DNA of 6,132 nucleotides from positions 1 through 6,132 of the forward strand of contig JAFSWJ010000046.1 of assembly GCA_017444545.1 (NCBI GenBank), written 5' to 3'. Both the position numbers and the translations under genes were made by a program. This DNA comes from Lachnospiraceae bacterium. GTDB lineage: Bacteria; Bacillota; Clostridia; Lachnospirales; Lachnospiraceae. Below are positions 1 to 6,072 of the stretch, piece by piece. The first letter of the stretch is position 1. Each line of letters begins with the position of its first letter. The notes beneath the pieces are model-generated. The model was not told where the DNA came from. It saw only the letters and a list, made by a program, of their open reading frames with translations, and ran no database searches.

Positions 1-52
1 AAAGCAGTATGGTGAACAAAAACACACCCACAGCTGTAAGATTAAAAAACAT
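1..52 (-). CDS. N-terminus of an unidentified membrane or secreted protein (partial, runs off left edge)
   Basis: An ATG at 52-50 opens a frame that stays open to the window edge, giving 17 residues, MFFNLTAVGVFLFTILL. After a short start this is almost entirely hydrophobic, as in a signal peptide or first membrane span. It follows the kinase stop (69) after only 16 nt on the same strand, so it is probably co-transcribed with the kinase. The ribosome site is not strong: a purine-rich AAAAAGAGA lies about 7 nt upstream, and an AGG directly abuts the ATG. No family can be assigned from 17 residues. It could be a small membrane protein, an exported protein or a sensor partner of the kinase. I am fairly confident that something is encoded here, but not what. 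Confidence 0.5.
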   Translation of the reverse strand, partial: MFFNLTAVGVFLFTILL

Positions 53-68
53 CCTGTTATCTCTTTTT

Positions 69-1658
69 CTATTCATCCTTCATCCTTTCTTTTAATTTGA
101 CAAACTCCCTGTTGTTTTGCATCCCCTCAACCGACAGTGCCTCTCTGTAAGCCTGCCGTATCCTTTCCCCTGATGCTCCCTTTGAGATCAGAAGCCTCAG
201 ATGTCCGGTATAGATCTCCGGGCACACTCCCGGAAAATTCTCCTTTGAACTCCTGTAACACCCGTCAGCCTTTTTGTACATGGAAAGCTCCTCGTACAGC
301 CTGGCAGAGCTTAAATACCTTTTTGCCGCAGCCTCCTCATCTTTCTGCTGGTCTGCAAGACTGATCAGCCTGTCATTGCATTCTATGGCCTTTTGAAACC
401 ATTTTTCCTTTTCCGAGATCCTGCCCAGTTCCCGGTACACCGCCTCAAGCAGCAGAAGGGCGTCAGAATTTATGCTCTCATCACCGGGATCTGTCCCCTC
501 AAGTATGGCCCTGGCCCTTTGAAGCCTTTTTTGATCCCCGTCGGAAAAAGCCAGATAGATACGCGCGATCCGAAGGTCGTTTTTTGCCTTTCTTGAAGGA
601 TCCGCTTTTTTCACCTCTCTTTCGTTGAAGCCCTCAAATTCCTCTATCACCTCAAACATCTCATCCCTGTCCCTGCCGGGATCGAGCAGCACATCACACA
701 GCCTGACATAATAACTGCTCTCCGGGATCCTGTCCCCGTCTGCCTTTTCAAAATACGAACGGGCCGCCGGATAATCGCGCAGTTCGTAAAAGCACATCAG
801 CGCGTTTTCGTAGGAAGCATTTACCCTTTCACTCTCATTGAGTTCCTTTATCTCCCTGACGGAGTCCCTGGCGTTTTCCCCGCTTTTGTATATTCCGATC
901 CCTGCTATTATTATCACAGTTGTAAGAGCTATTGCATACTTGTAGATATCCCTGGATATGATCAGTGCATGCCTTACGCTTTCAACGCTCCTGTAGCGTT
1001 TTTTGGGGTCTGCAGCCGTGCATTTTTTTATTATGTGGCGCAAAAACAGGGTCGCGTCGCTGCCCGACATATCGGAAAGCACCCTTCCGAGGGAAAAGAT
1101 ATCGCTCCTTTTTCCGGATATCCCTTCGTACTGCTCCGGCGCGGCATATCCTGCTGTCCCGAGGGCAAATTCATCCTTTTGCCCGCCGGATTTTTTTGCA
1201 GTTCCGAAATCAATGAGGACTGCGTCGCCCGAAGGCCTGATCATTATGTTTGAGGGTTTGAGGTCCCGGTAGATGACCGGTGGATTCATTGAATGCAGAT
1301 AGAAAAGGGCTGATGTGATCTGAAGCGACCATTTGTAGAATTGTCCGGGCGGGATCTTTTTTCCCGTATCGAGGATCTCCCTGAGGCTTTTTCCTTCGAT
1401 GTAGTCCATGACCATATAGGTCTTTTTGTTCTCATCAAAGATATCCGTGACCCTTGGCAGATTCGGATGGGACACCCTTCGGAGCACGCTTACCTCCGCT
1501 TTTCTGGTGTAATTTGTAAATTCCCCCGAATCTCCGAGTTCCTTTACCGCCCACAGCATCCCCAGCTTGCTGTCACGCACAAGATACACGTTTGCCATCC
1601 CGCCCGTACCGAGCTTTTTCAGCACACGGTAACGGTTTGCAAGTAAAATCTCTATCAC
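69..1658 (-). CDS. Membrane-anchored serine/threonine protein kinase with C-terminal TPR-like region
   Basis: A Hanks-type (eukaryotic-like) kinase of about 529 residues that phosphorylates Ser/Thr on unknown proteins using ATP. Numbering from GTG 1658: glycine loop G17-V24, ATP lysine K39, helix-C E55, catalytic segment YRDLKPSN at 130-137 (D132, N137; Tyr replaces the usual His of HRD), DFG 150-152, APE-type motif 173-175, D186, and R221 closing the fold. A single hydrophobic segment at about 241-257 should anchor it, with the kinase in the cytoplasm. Residues about 280-525 are helical and TPR-like, with repeat-like units near 281-307, 399-432 and 445-477, and would lie outside the membrane. 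The stretch between D186 and R221 is short, so the helix-G region looks reduced. There are no PASTA repeats, so it is not a standard PrkC/PknB. It has its own promoter (1775-1747). The start is uncertain: GTG 1658 lies inside the Shine-Dalgarno, and ATT 1649 is better spaced. Function is secure at family level; its role is unknown. Confidence 0.93.
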   Translation of the reverse strand: MIEILLANRYRVLKKLGTGGMANVYLVRDSKLGMLWAVKELGDSGEFTNYTRKAEVSVLRRVSHPNLPRVTDIFDENKKTYMVMDYIEGKSLREILDTGKKIPPGQFYKWSLQITSALFYLHSMNPPVIYRDLKPSNIMIRPSGDAVLIDFGTAKKSGGQKDEFALGTAGYAAPEQYEGISGKRSDIFSLGRVLSDMSGSDATLFLRHIIKKCTAADPKKRYRSVESVRHALIISRDIYKYAIALTTVIIIAGIGIYKSGENARDSVREIKELNESERVNASYENALMCFYELRDYPAARSYFEKADGDRIPESSYYVRLCDVLLDPGRDRDEMFEVIEEFEGFNEREVKKADPSRKAKNDLRIARIYLAFSDGDQKRLQRARAILEGTDPGDESINSDALLLLEAVYRELGRISEKEKWFQKAIECNDRLISLADQQKDEEAAAKRYLSSARLYEELSMYKKADGCYRSSKENFPGVCPEIYTGHLRLLISKGASGERIRQAYREALSVEGMQNNREFVKLKERMKDE

Positions 1659-1662
1659 CTCC
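1654..1662 (-). promoter_or_regulatory. Ribosome binding site of the kinase, overlapping its GTG codon
   Basis: GGAGGTGAT matches the 16S anti-Shine-Dalgarno almost perfectly, but it contains the GTG (1658-1656) that would be called as the start. From GGAGG there are 8 nt to an in-frame ATT at 1649, which is ideal spacing. An in-frame TGA at 1676-1674 rules out a start further upstream, and no in-frame ATG or TTG lies between that stop and the conserved NRYR segment. Confidence 0.75.
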
Positions 1663-1712
1663 CTGCTGATCGTTCATCGACCGTCTGATACATAAACCTG
1701 TTTTGGAAAGGA

Positions 1713-1728
1713 TACGGTGAACACCGTA
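1713..1728. repeat. Perfect interrupted palindrome in the kinase 5' leader
   Basis: TACGGTGAACACCGTA has two 7-bp arms with a 2-bp centre. It lies about 12-27 nt after the predicted transcription start. It overlaps a second palindrome, ACCGTAACGGT at 1723-1733. It could be an operator for a dimeric repressor or, in RNA, a hairpin with a 6-bp stem and GUUC loop. No U-run follows, so it is not a terminator. Confidence 0.6.
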
Positions 1729-1746
1729 ACGGTTGAGGTAGTTAAT

Positions 1747-1775
1747 AAAATAGCACACGCATTGCGTTGTGTCAA
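1747..1775 (-). promoter_or_regulatory. Sigma-A type promoter for the kinase
   Basis: The minus strand has a consensus -35 TTGACA (1775-1770), a spacer of exactly 17 bp, and a -10 TATTTT (1752-1747; 4 of 6 consensus bases). Transcription should begin near 1741-1739, giving a leader of about 80-90 nt. The -35 lies only 10 nt after the rseP stop, so the kinase has its own promoter while possibly also receiving readthrough. The spacer contains the palindrome ACGCATTGCGT (plus-strand reading, 1757-1767), a possible operator between the two promoter boxes. Confidence 0.75.
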
Positions 1776-1785
1776 CAAAAAAATT

Positions 1786-2826
1786 TCACTTCACGATCTT
1801 TGCTATGTCGTTTACCATCACAAAGACCATGAGGACCATGAGAAAAGACATGCCGATGAGATTTATCACGCCCTCCACCTTTGCCGGGGGCTTTTTCTTT
1901 GTGACTGCCTCGATGAATAAAAAGAGCAGCCTGCCGCCGTCAAGCGCAGGAAAGGGAAGCAGGTTCATCACCCCCAGGTTTGCAGTCAGCAAAGTTGAAA
2001 GGCTCAGGAGATTCAGCATCACATAATAAAAACCTTCATGTCTTGATTCGTCGTAGACATCGCCTACGACCTTTGCCACACCTACAGGTCCCGAAAGGTC
2101 ATTTACGCTGAATCTGCCCCGGATGAGCATATACACGCTCTTCACCGAGGCTTCAAGCCAGTATCTGACCTCTATGGCGCTGTATTTGATAACGGAAAGC
2201 GGGTTTCCCTTCACATATTCGGCCGGTCCCCTGAAGCCAAAGAGGTATCTGCCGTCCTCCTCGCTGTATTTCGGGGTTATGACGGTCTCATAAAGCTTTC
2301 CGTCACGTCTGTAGGTGACGGTTGCACTTTTTTCGGTATTGAACATGGTCCAGAGAGTGATATCGCGGTAGATATCTATTTTCTTATTATTGATCTTTAC
2401 GATCTCATCTCCTGCCATAAGCCCGGCCTCTTCGGCAGGGTATCCTTCGATGACACTGTGAAGCACGGGAGTATCGTAGCCCGAGGCTGAAATGACCACC
2501 ACAGAGAGAAAAAAGGCAAGTACGAAATTCATCATAGGACCCGCTGCCACCGTTGCTATGCGTGACCAGACGGATGCGTTTCTGAAAGATGAGGGTGAGC
2601 TTTCGTCGCCGTCATCGCCCTCAAATATGCATACGCCGCCAAAGGGCAGGGCTTTGATGGAATACCTCGTTCCGTTCTTATTAAATCCTACAATCGTAGG
2701 ACCAAGTCCTATGGCAAACTCCCTGACGCCTATGCCGTTGGCCTTTCCGATGATGCAGTGGCCGCCCTCATGGACTATGACTATGACTGAAAAAATGATG
2801 AAAAAGATCAAAAGCTTTATCAGCAT
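1786..2826 (-). CDS. rseP: RseP/RasP-type site-2 intramembrane zinc metalloprotease
   Basis: A 346-residue M50 protease that cleaves membrane-spanning substrates within the bilayer, classically anti-sigma factors and remnant signal peptides. The zinc motif HEGGH is at 19-23 in the first membrane span (H19, E20 catalytic, H23). A second conserved membrane segment has AAGPMMN at 94-100. A PDZ domain covers about 117-190, and the C-terminal motif NLLPFPALDGG at 288-298 supplies the third zinc ligand D296. A final hydrophobic span is at about 320-342. Length fits one-PDZ Gram-positive homologues rather than the two-PDZ E. coli form. The ATG overlaps the dxr stop by 7 nt, and AAAGG sits 9 nt upstream, so translation is probably coupled to dxr. 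HEGGH instead of the common HELGH is a mild variant. The family call is firm; the substrate is not visible here. Confidence 0.95.
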   Translation of the reverse strand: MLIKLLIFFIIFSVIVIVHEGGHCIIGKANGIGVREFAIGLGPTIVGFNKNGTRYSIKALPFGGVCIFEGDDGDESSPSSFRNASVWSRIATVAAGPMMNFVLAFFLSVVVISASGYDTPVLHSVIEGYPAEEAGLMAGDEIVKINNKKIDIYRDITLWTMFNTEKSATVTYRRDGKLYETVITPKYSEEDGRYLFGFRGPAEYVKGNPLSVIKYSAIEVRYWLEASVKSVYMLIRGRFSVNDLSGPVGVAKVVGDVYDESRHEGFYYVMLNLLSLSTLLTANLGVMNLLPFPALDGGRLLFLFIEAVTKKKPPAKVEGVINLIGMSFLMVLMVFVMVNDIAKIVK

Positions 2827-3971
2827 GACAATCTGCCTTTCGTATATTCAAATGCCGCATCCCTTGCCTGCATGATCCCTGAAAGATCCGTTTCCTGCGG
2901 AAGTCTGACATTATCCATGGCATCCTCTATCAGTTCGGGGATCTGTGTAAATCCTATCTTTTCCTCTGCAAAAGCCTTCACCGCCACCTCATTTGCGGCG
3001 TTAAAGACCGTGGGCAGAAGTCCGCCAGCCTTTGCAGCCCTCAAAGCAAGCTCCAGTCCCCTGAAGGTACCGGTATCGGGCCTGAAAAACGTCAGCTTCT
3101 GAAGTTCAAAAAAGTCGAGCCTTTTGCCCGAAAGCGGGATCCTTTCCGGGACCGTCAGGGCGTACTGGATGGGCAGGTGCATGTCCGGGATCCCAAGCTG
3201 TGCGATCACCGCGCCGTCGGTAAACTGTACCATGGAATGGATGATGCTCTGGGGATGGACCACCACCTCAATGTCGTCTATGTCCACATCAAAAAGCCAG
3301 CGGGCCTCCATGACCTCAAGTCCCTTGTTTACAAGGGATGCCGAGTCTATGGTAACCTTCACTCCCATGTCCCAGTTGGGATGCTTTAAGGCATCCTTTA
3401 CCGTGATATTTTTTATTTCCTCCTTTGTCCTGCCCAAAAAAGGTCCGCCGGAGGCTGTGAGCAGGATCTTTTCGACCTCTTTCTTTTCTCCCGCGCGAAG
3501 TGACTGGTATATGGCGGAATGCTCACTGTCCACGGGGATGATCCTGACCTTCTTCTTTCTTGCAAGCTCCATGATGATGTGACCTGCGCAGACCAGGGTC
3601 TCCTTGTTTGCAAGTGCTATGTCGCAGCCGGAGTTGATGGCCTCTATGACAGGCTCTATGCCTATCATGCCCACCATGGCTCCCACCACAACGTCCGTGC
3701 CGTCAAGGCGGACCGCCTCTTTGAGACCCTCCATGCCGGAAAGCACCCTGCAGGAGGTGTCCTTTACCTTTTCTTTCAGGGCTTTTGCCGCATCCTCATC
3801 ATAAAGGACAGCGCAATCCGGCTCAAACTCCCGGATCTGCTGCTCAAGCCTCTCCGTGCTGCTCTTTGCCGCAAGGGCCCGGATCGCAAACCGGTCCTTA
3901 TTATTTCTCACTATGTCAAGGGTCTGCTCACCTATCGACCCCGTCGAACCGAGGATGGTTATATTTTTCAT
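2820..3971 (-). CDS. dxr: 1-deoxy-D-xylulose 5-phosphate reductoisomerase
   Basis: Converts 1-deoxy-D-xylulose 5-phosphate to 2-C-methyl-D-erythritol 4-phosphate with NADPH, the committed step of MEP-pathway isoprenoid synthesis; this is the fosmidomycin target. From M at 3971 it has 383 residues, a normal length. Visible motifs: NADPH-binding GSTGSIG at 8-14, LANKE at 120-124, metal ligands D148 and E150 in VDSEHSA, TASGGPF at 172-178, the active-site loop HPNWDMG at 197-203, and DSASLVNKGLE at 209-219 with the third metal ligand E219. All key residues are present. The upstream ATG at 3977 would add Met-Ser but lies only 3 nt from AAGGA, whereas 3971 is 9 nt away and gives the usual MK-ITILGSTGSIG beginning. 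It sits 38 nt after cdsA and overlaps rseP by 7 nt. Its product ultimately feeds the UppS substrates made by other MEP enzymes elsewhere. Confidence 0.97.
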   Translation of the reverse strand: MKNITILGSTGSIGEQTLDIVRNNKDRFAIRALAAKSSTERLEQQIREFEPDCAVLYDEDAAKALKEKVKDTSCRVLSGMEGLKEAVRLDGTDVVVGAMVGMIGIEPVIEAINSGCDIALANKETLVCAGHIIMELARKKKVRIIPVDSEHSAIYQSLRAGEKKEVEKILLTASGGPFLGRTKEEIKNITVKDALKHPNWDMGVKVTIDSASLVNKGLEVMEARWLFDVDIDDIEVVVHPQSIIHSMVQFTDGAVIAQLGIPDMHLPIQYALTVPERIPLSGKRLDFFELQKLTFFRPDTGTFRGLELALRAAKAGGLLPTVFNAANEVAVKAFAEEKIGFTQIPELIEDAMDNVRLPQETDLSGIMQARDAAFEYTKGRLSC

Positions 3972-3980
3972 ACTCATTAT

Positions 3981-3986
3981 TCCTTC
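3981..3986 (-). promoter_or_regulatory. Ribosome binding site deciding the dxr start
   Basis: GAAGGA lies 9 nt upstream of ATG 3971 and only 3 nt upstream of ATG 3977. The spacing favours 3971, two codons inside the longest frame. Confidence 0.7.
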
Positions 3987-4009
3987 ACCGCTTAAGTTGA
4001 TCTCATATA

Positions 4010-4819
4010 TTATCCAAACAATAATCTCGATAAAATATATGTCACAGCCGAGGTTATTATGACGGAATCAAACCTGTCAAGTATCCCCCCGTGCCCCGGT
4101 ATGATCTTTCCGTAGTCCTTGATATCATGACTCCTTTTGAGGGCCGAGGCTGTCAGATCCCCGAACTGTGAGATCACTGCGCCCACCGCACTTATTATCA
4201 TGACACTCATGCCGCCCATGCCGGTGTACGTGCCGAAAAGATAGCCCACAAGCGATGCTCCCGCAACTCCCCCGATGGCGCCCTCCACCGATTTTTTCGG
4301 ACTGAGCTTCGGCACCAGCCTGTGCTTTCCGATGAGAACTCCCACAAGATACGCGCAGGTATCGCAGATCCAGGAGCTGATGAAGATCACCCAGACAATG
4401 TATTGCCCGTGTTCACCGGTCCTGATGAGATAGACAAATGAAAGGGTGACGCAGACATAGATGACCCCGAAATAGGCCCTGATGAACTCGTCACTGTCAT
4501 ACTCCGGAAACCTTGCCACAAAAACGAACATGAGCAGGATAAGTATGCCTATGACCGTGTAGAAAAGGTGGTTTTCCGCTCCCGAAAAAAGCATCACAAG
4601 ATAATAAATGAGGCAGCCGATGTACCCCACAAACTCTGTCGCAGTGACTCTGCGGTCTTTTTTTCCGTTTTTTCTGACGGCTCTGTAGAATTCAAAAAGA
4701 CCGGCCTCGGACAGAAATAAAAGAAGCGCCCAAAGCCAGACGCCTCCGTAAAACAGAGCCAGACCGAGTACCGCCACCAGCACAGCGGCGCTTATTACTC
4801 TTGTCCTAAATCCCGCCAT
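4010..4819 (-). CDS. cdsA: Phosphatidate cytidylyltransferase (CDP-diglyceride synthase)
   Basis: An integral membrane enzyme that makes CDP-diacylglycerol from phosphatidic acid and CTP, the branch point for phosphatidylglycerol, cardiolipin and phosphatidylserine. From ATG 4819 it has 269 residues, typical of the family. Many hydrophobic segments are visible (for example about 9-35, 64-79, 85-103, 116-132, 140-164, 186-215). The CdsA family signature is complete at 225-251: S-A-L-K-R, then K-D, then PGHGGILDRFD, including the metal-binding Asp residues. D153 and the LSPKKSVEG segment at 172-180 are also conserved. A longer frame opens at TTG 4849 but adds ten polar residues; AAGGA sits 9 nt before ATG 4819, and the hydrophobic start follows at once. 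It overlaps the uppS 3' end by 14 nt, so coupled translation is likely. Confidence 0.96.
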   Translation of the reverse strand: MAGFRTRVISAAVLVAVLGLALFYGGVWLWALLLFLSEAGLFEFYRAVRKNGKKDRRVTATEFVGYIGCLIYYLVMLFSGAENHLFYTVIGILILLMFVFVARFPEYDSDEFIRAYFGVIYVCVTLSFVYLIRTGEHGQYIVWVIFISSWICDTCAYLVGVLIGKHRLVPKLSPKKSVEGAIGGVAGASLVGYLFGTYTGMGGMSVMIISAVGAVISQFGDLTASALKRSHDIKDYGKIIPGHGGILDRFDSVIITSAVTYILSRLLFG

Positions 4820-5501
4820 AGCGTCTGTTCCTTTCACTGAAAGCCTCAACCGCCTTCATCAGTTCCTCCCTGTCAAAGGCAGGCCAGTGTACATCGGTAA
4901 AATAGAATTCGGTATATGCGCATTGCCACAACAGGAAGTTTGAAAGCCTTTCCTCTCCCGAGGTCCTGATGAGCAGATCGGGATCGGGAAGCCCTGCAGT
5001 ATCCAGATAGGATCCGAAAAGCTCCTCGGTGATCTCACCGCTTATGAGTCCCGCCTCGCGATCCTTCATGATCCTGTTTGCCGCGCGGATGAGTTCATCC
5101 CGTGAGCCGTAGTTCAAAGCTATGGTAAAATAAAGACCTGTGTGATCTTTTGTATGCTCCTGAAGCCTGACTATGGTGTCCTGCATATCCGCTTCAAGCC
5201 TTGTGATATCCCCGATGACCCGTACACACATATCGTTGTCATCTGCCAGTTTGAAGCAGGTGCGAAGGTATCCTCTCAGCAGCTTCATTATCGCCGACAC
5301 CTCATCATCGGATCTTTTCCAGTTTTCCGTTGAAAAGGCATATACAGTCAGATATCTGACCCCTATGTCATGGCAGGCCCGGCAGATATTCTCCACGTTT
5401 TTTGCACCCACGGTATGTCCGTAGTTTCTGGGCATCCCCTTGGATTTTGCCCATCTGCCGTTGCCGTCAAGTATTATGGCTATATGCTCGGGTACGTTCA
5501 T
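4806..5501 (-). CDS. uppS: Undecaprenyl diphosphate synthase (cis-prenyltransferase)
   Basis: Adds eight isopentenyl units in cis to farnesyl diphosphate to give C55 undecaprenyl diphosphate, the precursor of the lipid carrier for peptidoglycan and other wall polymers; cytosolic and membrane-associated. The protein has 231 residues. The opening segment HIAIILDGNGRWA at 6-18 carries catalytic D12 and the diphosphate-binding GNGR; FSTENWKR is at 56-63. The C-terminal signature RTSGEERLSNFLLWQ at 179-193 and E198 complete the active site. It is a little shorter than the B. subtilis and E. coli enzymes because it begins almost directly at the first conserved motif, but nothing essential is missing. 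The ATG shares one base with the frr stop (TGATG). Only a weak AGGA is found 13 nt upstream, so initiation probably depends on ribosomes finishing frr. Confidence 0.97.
   Translation of the reverse strand: MNVPEHIAIILDGNGRWAKSKGMPRNYGHTVGAKNVENICRACHDIGVRYLTVYAFSTENWKRSDDEVSAIMKLLRGYLRTCFKLADDNDMCVRVIGDITRLEADMQDTIVRLQEHTKDHTGLYFTIALNYGSRDELIRAANRIMKDREAGLISGEITEELFGSYLDTAGLPDPDLLIRTSGEERLSNFLLWQCAYTEFYFTDVHWPAFDREELMKAVEAFSERNRRYGGI
4829..4833 (-). promoter_or_regulatory. Ribosome binding site deciding the cdsA start
   Basis: AAGGA inside the end of uppS lies 9 nt upstream of ATG 4819. The alternative TTG at 4849 lies upstream of this site and cannot use it. Confidence 0.7.
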
Positions 5502-6052
5502 CAGATCGTGACTATTTCCTTTTCCTTTGTGGCCGCCATATCGTCAACTTTTTTCACGTATTTGTCGGTCAGCTTTTGCAGCTCGTCCTGCAGATCCTTG
5601 ATCTCATCCTCGGAGATCTCGGTCTTTGAAAGCTTTTTCAGGGCATCATTGCCGTCGCGCCTGATATTTCTGATGGCGACCTTGCATTCCTCACCCTTTT
5701 TCTTTACCTCCTTGCACAGCTCCTTCCTTCGCTCCTCGGTGAGCTCCGGAAATACGAGTCTGATGGTGCTGCCGTCATTTCCGGGATTGATGCCTATATC
5801 GGAGGTTTCTATCGCCCTTATTATCTCCTTGAGCATGGTCTTTTCCCAGGGAGTGATGGTGATGACCCTTGCCTCGGGCACGGCCACGTTTCCGACCTGC
5901 TGGATCGGTGTGGGAGTTCCGTAATAATCAACCCTCAGCTTGTCGAGGATGTGAGGATTTGCCCTTCCGGCCCTGATCCCCGCATATTCCCCGTCCAGAT
6001 TATCAAGGGATTTCTGCATTTTTGTTTCGTATACCGAGATTCTCTCATCCAT
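5501..6052 (-). CDS. frr: Ribosome recycling factor
   Basis: Splits post-termination ribosomes together with EF-G so that subunits can be reused; cytosolic and essential in most bacteria. The 183-residue length is close to the standard 185. Domain I, a three-helix bundle, is formed by about 1-29 and 103-183, and domain II by about 30-102. Diagnostic stretches are the conserved RAGRANP at 27-33, the YYGTPTP segment at 43-49, VGNVAVPEAR near 53-62, and the NDGSTIRL-FPELTEERRKEL region around 92-112. The C-terminal helix is rich in Lys and Glu as usual. GGAGGG lies 8 nt before the ATG. The gene follows pyrH after 20 nt and overlaps uppS by 1 nt, so it is mid-operon. Confidence 0.98.
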   Translation of the reverse strand: MDERISVYETKMQKSLDNLDGEYAGIRAGRANPHILDKLRVDYYGTPTPIQQVGNVAVPEARVITITPWEKTMLKEIIRAIETSDIGINPGNDGSTIRLVFPELTEERRKELCKEVKKKGEECKVAIRNIRRDGNDALKKLSKTEISEDEIKDLQDELQKLTDKYVKKVDDMAATKEKEIVTI

Positions 6053-6060
6053 AATAAAGA

Positions 6061-6066
6061 CCCTCC
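6061..6066 (-). promoter_or_regulatory. Ribosome binding site of frr
   Basis: GGAGGG with 8 nt to ATG 6052, a strong Shine-Dalgarno in the 20-nt gap after pyrH. No promoter or terminator fits in this gap. Confidence 0.75.
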
Positions 6067-6072
6067 GTTTTT

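Noticed and set aside
1655..1693. 12-codon leader peptide MYQTVDERSAGR ahead of the kinase
   Set aside because: Only a poor AGG placed 3 nt from its ATG could serve as ribosome site, and there is no run of regulatory codons. Kept only as a competing explanation for GTG initiation.
1573..1758. 61-codon minus-strand frame across the kinase leader and start
   Set aside because: It begins at a GTG within the predicted promoter, upstream of the transcription start, and runs out of frame into the kinase. The NRY similarity is explained by the 14-bp repeat.
3124..3995. Plus-strand open frames of 152 and 158 codons opposite dxr
   Set aside because: They are antisense to an intact dxr with all catalytic motifs, have no family resemblance and are explained by the opposite-strand codon pattern.
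3978..4040. AT-rich stretch between cdsA and dxr as an internal promoter
   Set aside because: GATAAT-like words occur but no -35 box is found at suitable spacing. It is simply an AT-rich cdsA end and gap.
4820..4849. Longer cdsA starting at TTG 4849
   Set aside because: It adds ten polar residues not expected before the first membrane span, and the good AAGGA site lies downstream of that codon.
5370..5924. 184-codon open frame on the plus strand opposite frr
   Set aside because: It lies wholly antisense to a clear frr and the start of uppS. Its product has no recognisable motif, and its Ser/Phe-rich character mirrors the codons of the real gene.
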